Source: Haemaphysalis longicornis
Lineage: Eukaryota; Arthropoda; Arachnida; Ixodida; Ixodidae
DNA: 64,000 bases
Assembly (NCBI GenBank): GCA_013339765.2
Contig: JABSTR010001244.1
Location: 2,925,501 to 2,989,500, forward strand
Direction of reading: 5' to 3'
Position numbers and translations under genes: made by a program. Numbering within the stretch: position 1 is the stretch's first letter; the number at the start of each line of letters is the position of its first letter. Under the pieces are notes generated by a model, which was not told the DNA's origin, searched no databases, and saw nothing but the letters and a program-made list of their open reading frames with translations. This document shows, piece by piece, positions 31,187 to 43,066 of this stretch.

Positions 31187-31954
31187 TCAGGTTACGCAGG
31201 ACGCTGGCGTGGGTGACGTCGAACGCCCCTTGAGGTCGAGGGCTAGGATGGCTGTAGGGCTCGATCTCGTTGCTTGTTTGATGACGAGTTCGTGCAACTG
31301 AACTATGACGTCCTGCGTACCGAGATGTTTGCGGAAACCGAATATGGTCGCCGGCATCTGTCCTGTTTCCTCGAGGTGTCTCTGCAGCCTGTGCAACACC
31401 GTCCTCTCCATGACCTTGCCCACGCAGGACGTGAGCGATATGGGTCGCAGGTTCTCGATCGACGGTGGTTTCCCTGGCTTCGGCATGAAGCGGACCTTGG
31501 CCGTCTTCCATTCTTGCGGTAGTTGCGACGTTTCCCACGCCTCGTTGATGTGTTGCAGCAGCTCGTTGGCTGTTCTGCCGTACATGTTGAAGAGCAGCTT
31601 ATAGGTGATGTTGTCCGCCCCGGGCGCGCTCTTCCTGTTGCTTTTGTCGATGGAGGCCCATAGCTCTGAGATGGTGAAGGGTCTGTCCAGCTCCTCGTTA
31701 GGGGTCCCCTCGTACACTTGTGGTGGCAGAGACCACCCCTTTTCGGTTGTGGGAGGGTAACGCTTTTGAAGGTCCCTGAGCAATTCGGCGCTATCCCCGT
31801 CGTAATTATTCCTGAGCAATTCGGCGCTATCCCCGTCGTAATTATTGATGACTTTGGTCAGGTTCTGGTCGACTTGCTTTGTGCGGGGTCTGTGAGGTGA
31901 CGCAACAATTTCCAGGTCTTGCCCGCCGACAATTGCCCTTGTAAGCCTTCGCAC
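31187..31954 (-). pseudogene. LINE ORF2 reverse transcriptase fingers and start of palm
   Basis: Reads KSAPGADNITYKLLFNMYG, KVRFMPKPGKPPSIENLRPI, SLTSCVGKVMERTVLHRL, GFRKHLGTQDVIVQLHELVI and AILALDLKG. The last is the first catalytic Asp strand, after which the frame slips before the AFD-x-V motif. It includes a 36-bp in-frame tandem duplication at 31775-31846. Confidence 0.9.
31775..31846 (-). repeat. 36-bp direct tandem duplication
   Basis: CCTGAGCAATTCGGCGCTAT with the following CCCCGTCGTAATTATT occurs twice in a row without mismatch. On the minus strand it doubles the 12 residues NNYDGDSAELLR in frame. Confidence 0.97.
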
Positions 31955-32337
31955 ATTTTATGCCAGTTTTCCCTGCACAATTTGGTCGCATACGCCGCTA
32001 TCTCTCTGTTCAGTAGGCCGATGCGCCTTGCCAGTTTCCTGTTACGCCGCTGGCGCTTCCACCTGTGATGACCGAGTGGCGCAACGCCCACAGGTTGGAG
32101 AGCCTGGCGTCCACGAAAGGCGTGTCCACCGTCGTGGTGATTTCTTGCGTGTACTTTTGGAGCGTGGCCTGCTGTCGTGTGGCCCAGTCTTCGTAGGTTT
32201 CCGCAGACGGTTCGGCATCTTCCTCCTGCTTCCTCTCACTCGTGTGCTTTCTCGTCTTATCCCAATCTTATCCTCGCCTTGCCGTACACCGCCTTATACT
32301 GAGGCCCCAGGACATCGATCGGGGGTCGTGTCGTTGG

Positions 32338-32934
32338 TCACGCTGTTACCCGTTCGGGTCGGGATTCCCGGCTCGTTGATGAGGTATACAGCTCATGCTT
32401 TCCCATAGCTTGGACGAGAGCTTTGCCTCTCTTGGATGCAATTTTATAGCCCCACATGGGGTGAGGCGCGTTAAAGTCGCCCTTGACCAGGAGCGTGCGG
32501 CCTTTTGCTAGCCCCATCGCGTCCTTCAGTATGGCATCGAAATCGTATTGGTGCTTGGCTGCCGGTCTACAGTAAACGTTCAGTATGAATACGTTCTTCG
32601 TATGCCCAATGTCTCTCGCGTGCAGCTCGACCAGCTTGTGGTCGCAGCCGTGCTGCGCCGTGACGTGTTGCGTCGCAGCGATCGTATTACGCACGAGGAC
32701 GGCGGTGCTCTTTTCGGTCGGGTCGGTATACGTAATGTACCCCGGCATGCAAGGCTTAACTTTTGTCTCTTGTAGCGCTATGACTAGGGGTTGTCGGTGT
32801 GCGTCCTGGCTCCATATGTGAAGGAGAAGCTCCCTCTCATTGGCATTTATGCTTCGGCAGCTCCACTGATATATAGCGGTCACCTCATCGACGACCCGTG
32901 TCCGATTAGATTTGTTGCGTTGTTTCGGCTTCAT
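32338..32934 (-). pseudogene. LINE ORF2 N-terminus: exonuclease-endonuclease-phosphatase domain
   Basis: Shows the endonuclease landmarks QWSCRSINANERELLLHIWS, VIALQETKVK (catalytic Glu), VLVRNTIAATQ, VFILNVYCRP and LLVKGDFNAPHPMWGY. The frame is lost before the terminal S-D-H motif. This nuclease nicks target DNA to prime reverse transcription. Confidence 0.85.
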
Positions 32935-33583
32935 CTTTCTGGTTGGTGTCTAATCGTCCCCTTCTCTTGGCAATTGCTTCCTTCAGACGTTCTGCTCGAT
33001 CCTTCTTTAACGTTCCGTATTTCTGTTTGACTTCTAGGGCTTTGAGCCTAGCCGCCAGGCGATCATGCTTGGCCTCAATCGTAGCTACCCTTTCTTCAAG
33101 CCTGCCCAGAGCCGCTAAGATGACAGACTCGCCGGGAGTTAGCTGTACCTGTTCTTCCTTCTTTTGCTCTTGTTGATGTGAAAGTTCCTCGTCCTCTATC
33201 GCTTGCACTTCCGGGTTCTGCGTCGCTCCGGCGGGTACTGCGGGTGGCGACCTTCTCGGCAGCTTTCGCGGTCCCTCGCCTACCGGGTTAACTAGTGTTT
33301 CTTCGTGTATCGGTGTGTGCTGCGCGGTGTTGCTATTCGTTGCTTTCTCTAATTTCCTCATTAGTTCGCGAATCTGCTCATTCTGCCTCTCTATGATTTT
33401 CTTCAGCTCGTTCACTATGGCGTTATCACCGGTCATGTTGTTGTTACCGGGGTTAGAGGGCGGGGAATCGGGAGATCGAGCTTTGGGAGACCCGCTGGCC
33501 CAGCCACGCTGGCCTCCTCCTGGCTCGCCCCGCGATCTCGAACGTCCGCGCTCCACGGTCAGCTCCGAACACTTTTGTCCCAC
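32906..33583 (-). pseudogene. LINE ORF1 protein, coiled-coil type
   Basis: A 225-codon ORF beginning MGQKCSELTVERGRSRSRGE, with a basic and Pro/Gly-rich N-terminus. A heptad-rich segment follows (IVNELKKIIERQNEQIRELM). An acidic Gln-rich middle leads to a second helical region (AALGRLEERVATIEAKHDRL). No zinc knuckle is present. Coiled-coil ORF1 proteins of LINEs trimerise and bind element RNA. The frame is intact, but its partner ORF2 is truncated. Confidence 0.7.
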
Positions 33584-33594
33584 ACTTGAAACAT

Positions 33595-34998
33595 CTTAAG
33601 CAAAAATGCCTAAAAACTATGAATATTCTCAAAGTTCTCTCCCACCAGTCGTATGGTGCAGACAGGCAACTCCTCTGCGGGTTTATAGCGCCCTAGTGGG
33701 ATCCCGCTTGGACTACGGCAGTGTGGTATATGGGTGCGCAACCAAAAACGGCACTAAAAATGCTGGACCCGGTGCTGCATTTAGGGCTGCGCCTCGCATG
33801 CGGTGCTTTTCGCACTAGCCCTGTCCAAAGTCTCTATGTAGAATGCAATAAATGGTCCCTAGATCACCAGAGGGTGTACATGGACGTTTTATATGCCTCA
33901 AAAATCATGTCTATGACAAATCATCCTTTTACTCCGACCATTAATGATGCATCCTCACAGCAACTCTTTTTAAATCGTCCATCAATCTCCATGCCGTTTC
34001 CTCTAAGAGTGCGAGAAGAAGCATCTGAGCTAGAAGTCTCGTTTTCAGGCATTCACAAGACGTCCATCATTGATTCAATTCCATCATGGCATCTCCGCCC
34101 TGTATCATGTGACCTGTCTTTTATGCAGTTTAGCAAGAACAGGTCACCAAGGATTGCGATTCTGCAGCATTTCTTGTTTGTGCAGCATAAGTACCGCTGT
34201 GAAGAGTTTTACAGTGATGCGTCCAAGACTGCAACTGCTGTGGCTTGTGCTGCGCATGGGCCAAACTTTAACGTCAGTAAAACAATGAACCTTTGTAGCA
34301 GTATATTCACAGCGGAAGCATACGGTATTTTAATGGTAATAAATTACATTGTCCAACATCAAATCCTAAAATCCATCGTGTACACGGACTCTCTTAGCGT
34401 TGTACAAGCACTTGCATCAGGAAAGCATTCTAAAAACTTTGTCATCAATCATGTTTTTAAGGCTATCATGTCTGCATATGCATCAAACCTTCAAATAACT
34501 TTCTGTTGGGTTCCAGGGCACTCTGGAATTGCCGGGAACGAAACCGCAGATCGAATGGCCACTGCAGCTACACTCTTGAATACAATGGACATAGCAACAG
34601 TGCCATACACAGACATGAAGCCACACATCAGACACCAACTTCGCAACAGATGGCAAACACACTGGAGTGAACAAACAGATAACAAGTTACACGTTATAAA
34701 ACCACGCTTGGGACCATACACCACTGACACACGCAACAGATACACAGAAGTTGCCCTTGCTAGGCTACGGATAGGGCACACACATGTCACACACTCGTAT
34801 CTCCTCACGGGGTCTTCCAGACCCCAGTGTGGCAGGTGTGGAGAGGCCCTATCTGTAGTTCACATACTCATTCAATGCAACGCACTTCACACAACACGAC
34901 GCAAACACTTCCCACAGCTATACAGACTACACGTCCCACTACACCCAGCGTTTTTCCTCTCTGACGATCCCATGTTTTCTATCAAGTGCGTTTTTTAA
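33595..34998 (+). pseudogene. I/LOA-like LINE 3' part with RNase H domain, 5'-truncated
   Basis: A 425-codon frame from 33721, preceded by a frameshifted RT C-terminal piece (GSRLDYGSVVYG). The RNase H catalytic set is visible: EEFYSDASKTATAVA (Asp), SSIFTAEAYGILMVI (Glu), SIVYTDSLSVVQAL (Asp) and CWVPGHSGIAGNETADRMAT (His/Asp). The C-terminal zinc motif follows as CGRCGEALSVVHILIQC, then HFPQLYRLHV. The RNase H frame is uninterrupted, so this copy is younger than most here, but RT and endonuclease are missing. Confidence 0.9.
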
Positions 34999-35149
34999 AT
35001 TTAGAAGATTTCAATTTTTAGACCTCGTATCATACCACGCGTGATCACTCCCTGGCCCTATACACCAGCCATGCTCATTGTCGTTTTGTGATTTTACTTT
35101 TGTTTTTGCTGACTTCTCGTAGTGTTTAGGGTTTCACCCCTCATATATG

Positions 35150-36055
35150 ACTATTGTTTTGGCGCTCTTTGGCCCAGTTGGCCTTGCGCCATAAACATCC
35201 AACCATCATCATCAGCTCCGAACGCAACCCAGCAAGACGACTCATCCGGGCCAAATTTTACGCAAAGAAATCCACCAGAGTCGCCCATGAGATACATGTT
35301 TACACCGACGCGGCAGTGCAAGGCTATAGCTATGGCATTGCATTCACGAGTAGTTCAGGCCAGGAAGGGACAAACCAAGGCAATGGCTATTCAGTCGAAG
35401 AAGCCGAGGCCACTGCAATAGCTTGGGCAGCCGCCTGCACTGCGACACAGCACACTCTTACCAACATGTACACTGACTGCAAGAAAGTCTGCACCCTTTT
35501 AACACAAGGCTTCATTCCCAAACCGGCTTTGGAAGAGCTTAAGCACCGTAAAGGCACGATAAGGGGTACACTGGGTACCGGGACACACAGGTTTGGCAGG
35601 AACGAAAGAGCAACACCTGCTCGCCCGCGAAGCGCTTCTCCGGGCACCTGCCAACTGTGGTCAAACCCAAAAGCCCGTGACACCGCCAAAACTGCAGCTT
35701 AAAGAATACGCAGACAGCAAACGCAAATTCACTCCTCCGCACAAGAAATTGTCCAGACAACAGCAAACACATGTACAAAGGCTGTATGAACACTTCCCCG
35801 CCAGAGTGTGATGAATGCCACGTACCGATAAATCAAGAGCACATGTTATGGCTATGCCCCAAGGTAGACAGAAGCAGTATCCGCAGGGAGTGGCTGACTC
35901 AACCGGCCACGCTAGAGCAGCAGCTATCGTTGGCAAGCTTTGTCCAAAAGACCATAGGCACCCCGCCTTCCCGGCTAGACCCCTGGAAGACCAACTAACG
36001 AGGAATTCCAGTGGCCCCCTGGAATGAGGAGGCCTTAGCCTAAAGGGCAAATAAA
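35150..36055 (+). pseudogene. I-like LINE tail with RNase H, copy A
   Basis: Reads EIHVYTDAAVQGYSYGIAFT (Asp), YSVEEAEATAIAWAAACT (Glu) and NMYTDCKKVCTLL (Asp). It then shifts frame near 35570, so that the usual VHWVPGHTGWQGNERANLLA is only partly read. A second frame gives the C-terminal zinc motif CDECHVPINQEHMLWLCPKV. The 3' UTR ends GGGCAAATAAAATT and runs straight into (CT)n. Confidence 0.85.
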
Positions 36056-36057
36056 AT

Positions 36058-36200
<143 letters not shown>

Positions 36201-36219
36201 GTCCCCCGACGTCTCGAGA

Positions 36220-36741
36220 TGCTCCGCGCCGACGATGCCGCTCTCCCGGCTGTTTTACAGCGCTGGTTGCCCAGGGCCGGTTGCCTCGAAAGAGAACGCC
36301 CTCGGTACGTGCTGCTTCCTCCCCTGGCTTCAGGTCCGCGGCTGACGCTCCTCTCCCTCCGGAGTGGTGGAAAGTACTCCAGGTCCCGTCGTTCTTGTTG
36401 TTTCCGCTCCCACTGTCGTTGCCTGACGACGTAAGGCGTCTTGAATTTGTTCCCGCATTCTCTGTCTCCGGTGACGTGTTCGCCTCCACAAAGCCTGCGT
36501 CTCGGCTTGCATTTCGTCTGGTGTTCGAGGCCCGGGTTGACGGTGCCGCAGGCGAAGCACACGTTTGCGTTCGGGTTGTGGCAGACGTCGCCACTGTGTC
36601 CGACTTTCCCGCACGTTGTGGGGATCCTGGCGCCCGAGCCATTGCGCGATCGCTAGTTGGCCCGGTCGGCCTTTTACCCCCCTCTCCTCGAAATTCCGGC
36701 TCGTCTCGGCGCCACTGTCTAGAGCCGAGCCGTCTTCTCAA
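36220..36741 (-). pseudogene. LINE ORF1 fragment with CCHC zinc knuckles, copy A
   Basis: Minus-strand frames give CGKVGHSGDVCHNPNANVC then FACGTVNPGLEHQTKC, and KPRRRLCGGEHVTGDREC. This is a series of knuckles as in the gag-like ORF1 of I-type elements. An Arg/Ser-rich tail (RRERSVSRGPEARG) runs into the (GA)n strand of the microsatellite. The N-terminal part of a similar ORF1 is found at 42405-43064. Confidence 0.8.
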
Positions 36742-37119
36742 ACTCTTGCGTGAGGTGAAGGCTGCAGCGACCGTTGCGGCGATAAAACACTGTCGCGCAG
36801 CAAGTGCTCCGCCCTGGTAGTGGAGCTAACCTCACCTCATTGGTCCGTTTGAACGATTCCCGAACCCCCCTCTCGCCGGGACGCGAACGCGCGCCCTGCG
36901 CGGGGGTCCGTTCGGGGAGACGCTTCCAGGACGCCGAAGGCGTTGGCCGAAGGTATGTGACGCTTTCTTTACCAGCCGGCTGCAACTCTGTTGCGCCGGC
37001 GAAAGCCCACCAGCCCCTTTCCCGGGTGCGGCCCGTGCCTAGGGGTCCTGTTGCCCCTACGCTTGCATATAGTAAGGCCGTACCTACCACTCAAAGAACA
37101 CGCCGTGCGGTACGCGCCT

Positions 37120-37763
37120 TGGGGATTGAAATAGGGAAGGGGGGGGGGAGGCTGGGGGGGGTGCGACGACTGTCACCTCGCTTTGCGCAACTTTTGCCGT
37201 TGCTCTACACTTGTGCGTAAAGCCCAGTCTGGGATTGCAAAAATAATAATTTCGGTATTCACATGATAATAAAATGCCTTGGAGCTGCTTAGTTTTTCAA
37301 TTCGATATTCTCAACGGCGCGCCACGCTTGCTCTACACTTGTGCGTAAATCCCAGTCTGGGATTGCAAAAATAATAATTTAGGCATTCACATGATAATAA
37401 AAATGCCTTGGAGCTGCTTAGTTTTTCAATTCGATATTCTCAACGGCGCGCCACGCTATCTATGCATAGAGCCTAGAAATTTAAAAGTGGTTTGTATAAA
37501 TGTAGTGCAGTTCGTACCTTGTGATACTCTGATAGAAAAAACTTTTTTGATACTGTATCAGTGTTATGTACGTTCAAAACCGATTTAAAGGTGCAGTTCC
37601 CTCCTCCCTCCCCCCTGATTTGCCAAAAATTTGGTTTTTTAGGCTCCTAAGGTGACATAATAAATGTCGTACTTCTGCTCCAAATCAAGGTTCTCCTGCT
37701 CCAAAATCGAGATTTTGCTGCTCCAAAAACTGCTCCCAAATCTGGTTCAGCTGTCTCACCCCT
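37120..37763. other. Spacer between the duplicated blocks
   Basis: Holds a poly-G stretch (37141-37149), the 128-bp tandem pair at 37201-37456, and AT-rich sequence. No gene. Confidence 0.5.
37201..37456. repeat. Two tandem 128-bp units
   Basis: TGCTCTACACTTGTGCGTAA starts each unit (37201 and 37329) and CAACGGCGCGCCACGC ends each. They differ at only a few positions, so the duplication is recent. Confidence 0.95.
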
Positions 37764-37994
37764 GCAAACACTTCCCACAGCTATACAGACTACACGTCCC
37801 ACCTACACCCAGCGTTTTTCCCTCTCTGACGATCCCATGTGTTTCTATCAAGTGCGTTTTTTAAATATTTAGAGAAGTTCAATTTTAGACCTCGTATCAT
37901 ACCAGCGCGGGATCACTCCCTGGCCCTAGACACCAGCCATGCTCATTGTCGTTTGTGATTTTACTTTTGTTTTTGCTGACTTCTCGTAGTGTTT

Positions 37995-39049
<1,055 letters not shown>

Positions 39050-39194
39050 CGTCGCCCCGACGTCTCGAGATGCTCCGCGCCGACGATGCCGCTCTCCCGG
39101 CTGTTTTACAGCGCTGGTTGCCCAGGGCCGGTTGCCTCGAAAGAGAGCGCCCTTGGTACGTGCTGCTTCCTCCCCTGGCTTCAGGTCCGCGCTA

Positions 39195-41256
39195 CCAACA
39201 CCGACTAGATACGAGGCCGTATGTCACGTGTTCACAATGGCACCTACGTCACGGGGTGGAGGCCCTCTTCATAGGAGGCCAGACTGAGAGCGAAGGGGTC
39301 AGCGGGGCTGGAGTCGGTGTTGGCTGGAGTGACTTTGAGCGGCCGCGCAGCGCATTCCTGACGCCGGATTACCGCGGATTACCGCGGCCGGCGGGGCGAC
39401 CGGTTGGGGGAAGCTTCAAAGAGCATCTCTCGCGCAGTAACTTGTGTCACGAACTACTTTTTAAATTAAAAAAAAAACAAAAACAACGTGTTATGGTTGA
39501 GTTATGTAACGTGTTGACTTATGTAAAGAAACTGCAACAAAGTTTACAAGTGGTGCACAACGTCACTCGTGCAAGGAATTTTTTTAACTATGTAGCGGGC
39601 TACTTCTATACGCGGAGACGTCACCCGGTGCTGGTCCGTTCGTGCAAGAGTTGCCAGTTCGTCCGGCGCCGGGCTGTGGTTTCTGCTGCGATAGTTTTAC
39701 GTTCCGATCCACACAGTTCGTTCCCTCGTTTCTTTGGCCACTGTTTACTTACGAAGTCAGCATGCTGAGCGTGGATATGTGCATCAGCGCTTGTGCGACA
39801 CTGTGACTTTGTTGCGCATTTGTGCATAGAGCCTTTCTTCCTTGACTATGTGTGTGTGTGTGTGTGAACACGTGAGTGCGTCATGCCGAACAAGTGTTGT
39901 GTACCTCGTTGTCGCGGGAACTACAAGAACGGTTCCAAAGTACGGATATTCCGATTCCCGAAGGATGAAGAGTTGCGTCAAAAATGGATTCGCGCTATAC
40001 CGCGGGAAAACTTCCTACCAACAGAGAACACGAGGGTGAGTAGTTCTTCAGTTTTTTTTTTTTTGCATATTCCATTCAATGAAAGATGCGCTTCAGTTAT
40101 TAGAGAGGCATTACCGATTTTTGAATATTTGTTTGCTAGGCACAAGCTCAGCAGTACTGCTAACGATTAAAATTTAAAGCAGAGGTGTAAAGCACTAGCC
40201 ACAAAACGTGTTTAGTTACTTACGCGAAGACTATTTTTTCTTCAGGTCTGTGAGCTTCACTTCCACCCGGAAGACATCACAACCGAAACATCGTATACAG
40301 ACGACTCGACTGGGCGAACAGTCACTGCCCCCTTGCCGCATGCACGCCTACTCCCAGGGGCAATTCCGTCGATATTCCCCGACTGCCCCAAGTATCTGAC
40401 CTCACAGCGCAGCGCGCGAGAAGCTCCCGAGGCAAAACGATTGCGCCTGGAGTCAAGCGCACTGCAAAAAGCTCTTCAGCAATCGGCCGAGACATTCCAA
40501 CATGAAGTTGAAGAGGACAGAATTCAGTCGCTCAAAGACCTGGCGGACTACGTGAGATGCAATTCGTCGGCTTTCTGGCACGCAATAGAAGCGAACGAAC
40601 GCCTCATCCTGCTGCATATCGTTGACGAGGATGCCCCGAGCATTAAATATTCCTTCACGATCAAGCAGGATTTGAGCATAGTCAAGTGGCGGCAGATCTC
40701 ACTGTGGATCTACTCAGTGAGGATGACCCATCTGATTTCGATGTATGTGATGCTGGACACACGAAGGAGATTGTCCTTAAGTACATTTTGTGGTGCAGTT
40801 CGAACATTTTGCTGAAAAACTTCTGCTCCAGAATGAATGATGACATTCGTGACGCCAGTGAAAAATCAAAGAAAAGGAAGCTTCAAACACTGAGCAAAAA
40901 GTAGAATGTGTGTGGTTTTCTCCCCGGAATAAATCGTACTTGATGATCAAGATGTTGAAATCATTCGTCTGATTCTCTCGATCGCCGTGGCGGTAAAGCT
41001 AGAACATCAAAACTTTCACAAGCCGGATGCAATACGTTGTTACTCCGTGGAGCAATGCTAGGATGCTCAGTAAGATTTTTTCCACAAATCCTTTATTCGG
41101 TCTAATTTAGCCGCAGCAACTGCGAACGCGGGAGCGTTGGTTCTGCTAAAACGTGCACGAAACACTGGCTTTCCGCCGCATTCACCGGCGTAAATGGGCC
41201 CCCACCCTCTGACGTCACCGCGGCAGCCCTACGGCCTTGAATCTAGTCGGTGTTGG
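39195..41256 (+). mobile_element. 2.06-kb element with terminal inverted repeats carrying a THAP gene
   Basis: The left end CCAACACCGACTAGATACGA then GGCCGTA matches the inverse of the right end at 25 of 27 positions. Weaker inverted similarity (ACGTCA, GGGTGG, GGCCC) extends some 60-70 bp inward. GCT flanks both sides (39191-39193 and 41257-41259), consistent with a short 3-bp target duplication of the single GCT in copy A. The only gene inside is the THAP ORF. No transposase catalytic domain is recognised. The 3-bp duplication does not fit P elements (8 bp), so the superfamily stays open. Confidence 0.8.
39883..40904 (+). CDS. THAP zinc-finger protein, two exons, with one apparent frameshift
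   Basis: Exon 1 is 39883-40035 (MPNKCCVPRCRGNY, IFRFPKDEELRQKWIRAIPR) with an AGG|GTGAGT donor. Exon 2 starts at 40246 after TTTTTTCTTCAG with VCELHFHPEDI. Together they form the C2CH THAP signature: CCVPRC, then the W of QKWIRAI, then C-x-x-H (CELH) and an AIPSIF motif equivalent to AVPTIF. THAP domains bind DNA in a zinc-dependent way and occur in host regulators and in P-element-type transposases. The rest is mostly charged helix (ALQQSAETFQHEVEEDRIQS). The exon 2 frame stops at 40815, but a shift of one base between about 40640 and 40700 continues as AADLTVDLLSEDDPSDFDVC and ends KRKLQTLSKK at 40904. AATAAA follows at about 40929. The predicted size is near 270 residues. The frameshift may be a sequencing error. 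Confidence 0.8.
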
Positions 41257-42066
41257 GCTGACGCTCCTCTCCCTCCGGAGTGGTGGAAGTACTCGTCCTT
41301 CAGGTCCCGACCGTCGTTCTTGTTGTTTCCCTCTCCCACTTCGTTGCCCTGACGACGTTAAGGCGTCTTGAATTTTGTCCCTCCCAGCATTCTCTGTCCT
41401 CCGGTGGACGTGTTCGCCTCCACAAAGCCTGCGTCTCGGCTTGCATTTCGTCTGTGTTCGAGGCCCGTGTTGACGGTGCCGCAGGCGAAGCACACGTTTG
41501 CGTTTCGGGTTGTGGGCAGGCCGTCGCCACTGTGTCCGACTTTCCCGCACGTTGTGGGGATCCTGTGCGCCCGAGCATTGCGCGATCGCTAGGTAGGTTT
41601 GTGCGGTTGCCGGCGCTTTACCTCTTCTCCTCGAAATTCCGGCTCGGCTCGCGGCGCCGACTGTCTAGAGCCGAGCCGTTCTTCTCAAACTCTTGCGTGA
41701 GGTGAAGGCTGCAGCGACCGTTGCGGCGATTAATAAACACTGTCGCGCAGCAAGTGCTCCGCCCTGGTAGTGGAGCTAACCTCACCTCATTGGTCCGTTT
41801 GAACGATTCCCGAACCCCCCTCTCGCCGGGACGCGAACGCGCGCCCTGCGCGGGGGTCCGTTCGGGGAGACGCTTCCAGGACGCCGAAGGCGTTGGCCGA
41901 AGGTATGTGACGCTTTCTTTACCAGCCGGCTGCAACTCTGTTGCGCCGGCGAAAGCCCACCAGCCCTTCCGGCTGCGGCCCGTGCCTATGCTCCTGTTGC
42001 CCCTACGCTTGCATATAGTAAGGCTCGTACCTACCACTCAACGAACACGCCGTGCGGTACGCGCCT
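41257..42066 (-). pseudogene. LINE ORF1 zinc-knuckle fragment, copy B
   Basis: The same minus-strand ORF1 piece as 36220-36741, with more indels. The knuckle cysteines fall in different frames, and the block ends with the GGTACGCGCC end of the duplication. Not functional. Confidence 0.75.
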
Positions 42067-42404
42067 GCGAGCGAATGGGCCCCGTCTCCGTCGCTGCTGC
42101 GAGCCGATCTGGCCAGCACGGCGATGCGCGCGCGCAAAACGTGCGCGCACCCCGGAATTTGCCCTGACCGAAGAGCCCATGGCTTTGCGCCGACGACGCG
42201 CACACTTTCGCGTGGCGCCCCATCGCCTCTTTCACCTCAAGGGAAGTGCGTACTTGTACTGTAAATTATGTACCCGGGACGTTAATGTAAAATAAACGTC
42301 TTCCCTCCGTACCCTGGGCATATTCCTTTGTCGCCCCCTTCTCCACCTGCCCAACAGAGGCGGTGTTAAGTTCGCGCGACGGCGTTTCAGTATCGTGAGC
42401 GTGC

Positions 42405-43064
42405 TCAAATAGCTCGAACCCGCGGTGGTTCCTCGCAGTGTGCATGAGTGCATGCCTTGTGCAATGCTAGGGTTATGCATATTGTGAGGGTAGAGAGACC
42501 ACAACGTCTTGCATACGTCGAAGTGTTTTTTGTAAAGTCCGCAGCGTACGAGGACTCTCCGTAGTTGACGTAGTTCGGCACTTTTGCGCCCTCGAATAGG
42601 ATGATTACGGCGGTCGACGTGCCGATCCTGTGCGCTTGTAGCGCCTGGGGGTTGTACATGTTCACGATGTTCGCGTTGATGTCTTCCTGGGTGTCTGTGA
42701 CCGATATTCCCTTGACCACACCCTTCACTGTGCCTTCCATGTCCGCTTGGTATGCCCAGACTTCGTGGCCAGTGCCTCCTATATTGTCAGACACTTTATC
42801 CTCGAGTATTGCCTCGCTCGTCTCTCGTCCGGCGTGCTCACGACTATGATTTTGTGCACGGGGTTTGGGCAGAATATATCCCCCATAGCCTCCTCTCTCT
42901 TGACGCCAGTAGCTGCTAGGATTGCAGCCATCAGCGTCGGCACTTCCGTCCTCGCAACGTTCAGGCCTAATAACAATCTTGATATCGTCCCGCGGCATGA
43001 CTCGCGGCATGCGTGCTGCCGTTGTGGCCGCTCTCACTCTTAAAAAAAAGGTCGGGGCATTCAC
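42405..43064 (-). pseudogene. LINE ORF1 N-terminal part
   Basis: A 219-codon frame. It includes MPRDDIKIVIRP, GHEVWAYQADMEGTVKGVVK, GISVTDTQEDINANIVNMYN, PQALQAHRIGTSTAVIILFE and GAKVPNYVNYGESSYAADF. This is the conserved N-terminal domain of I-type ORF1 proteins from arthropods, placed before the zinc knuckles. It is followed by an unrelated stretch, so the knuckles are lost or displaced to 41.3-42.0 kb. A frameshift near 42830 moves part of it to another frame. Confidence 0.8.
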
Positions 43065-43066
43065 TA

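Larger units (their letters stand above)
30950..33590 (-). mobile_element. I-like LINE, 5' two-thirds (ORF1, endonuclease, part of RT)
   Basis: The parts are ordered on the minus strand as in I- and R1-type elements: ORF1 at 33583-32906, endonuclease at 32934-32338 overlapping it by about 29 bp, and RT at 31954-31187. The palm FADD motif, thumb and RNase H are not found. The sequence becomes unrecognisable near 30950, just before the MITE at 30780. The 5' border abuts the 5' border of an oppositely oriented LINE at about 33595. Confidence 0.8.

Noticed and set aside
39195..41256. Canonical P element
   Set aside because: A THAP domain is present, but there is no RNase H-like transposase core, and the flanking duplication looks like 3 bp, not 8.
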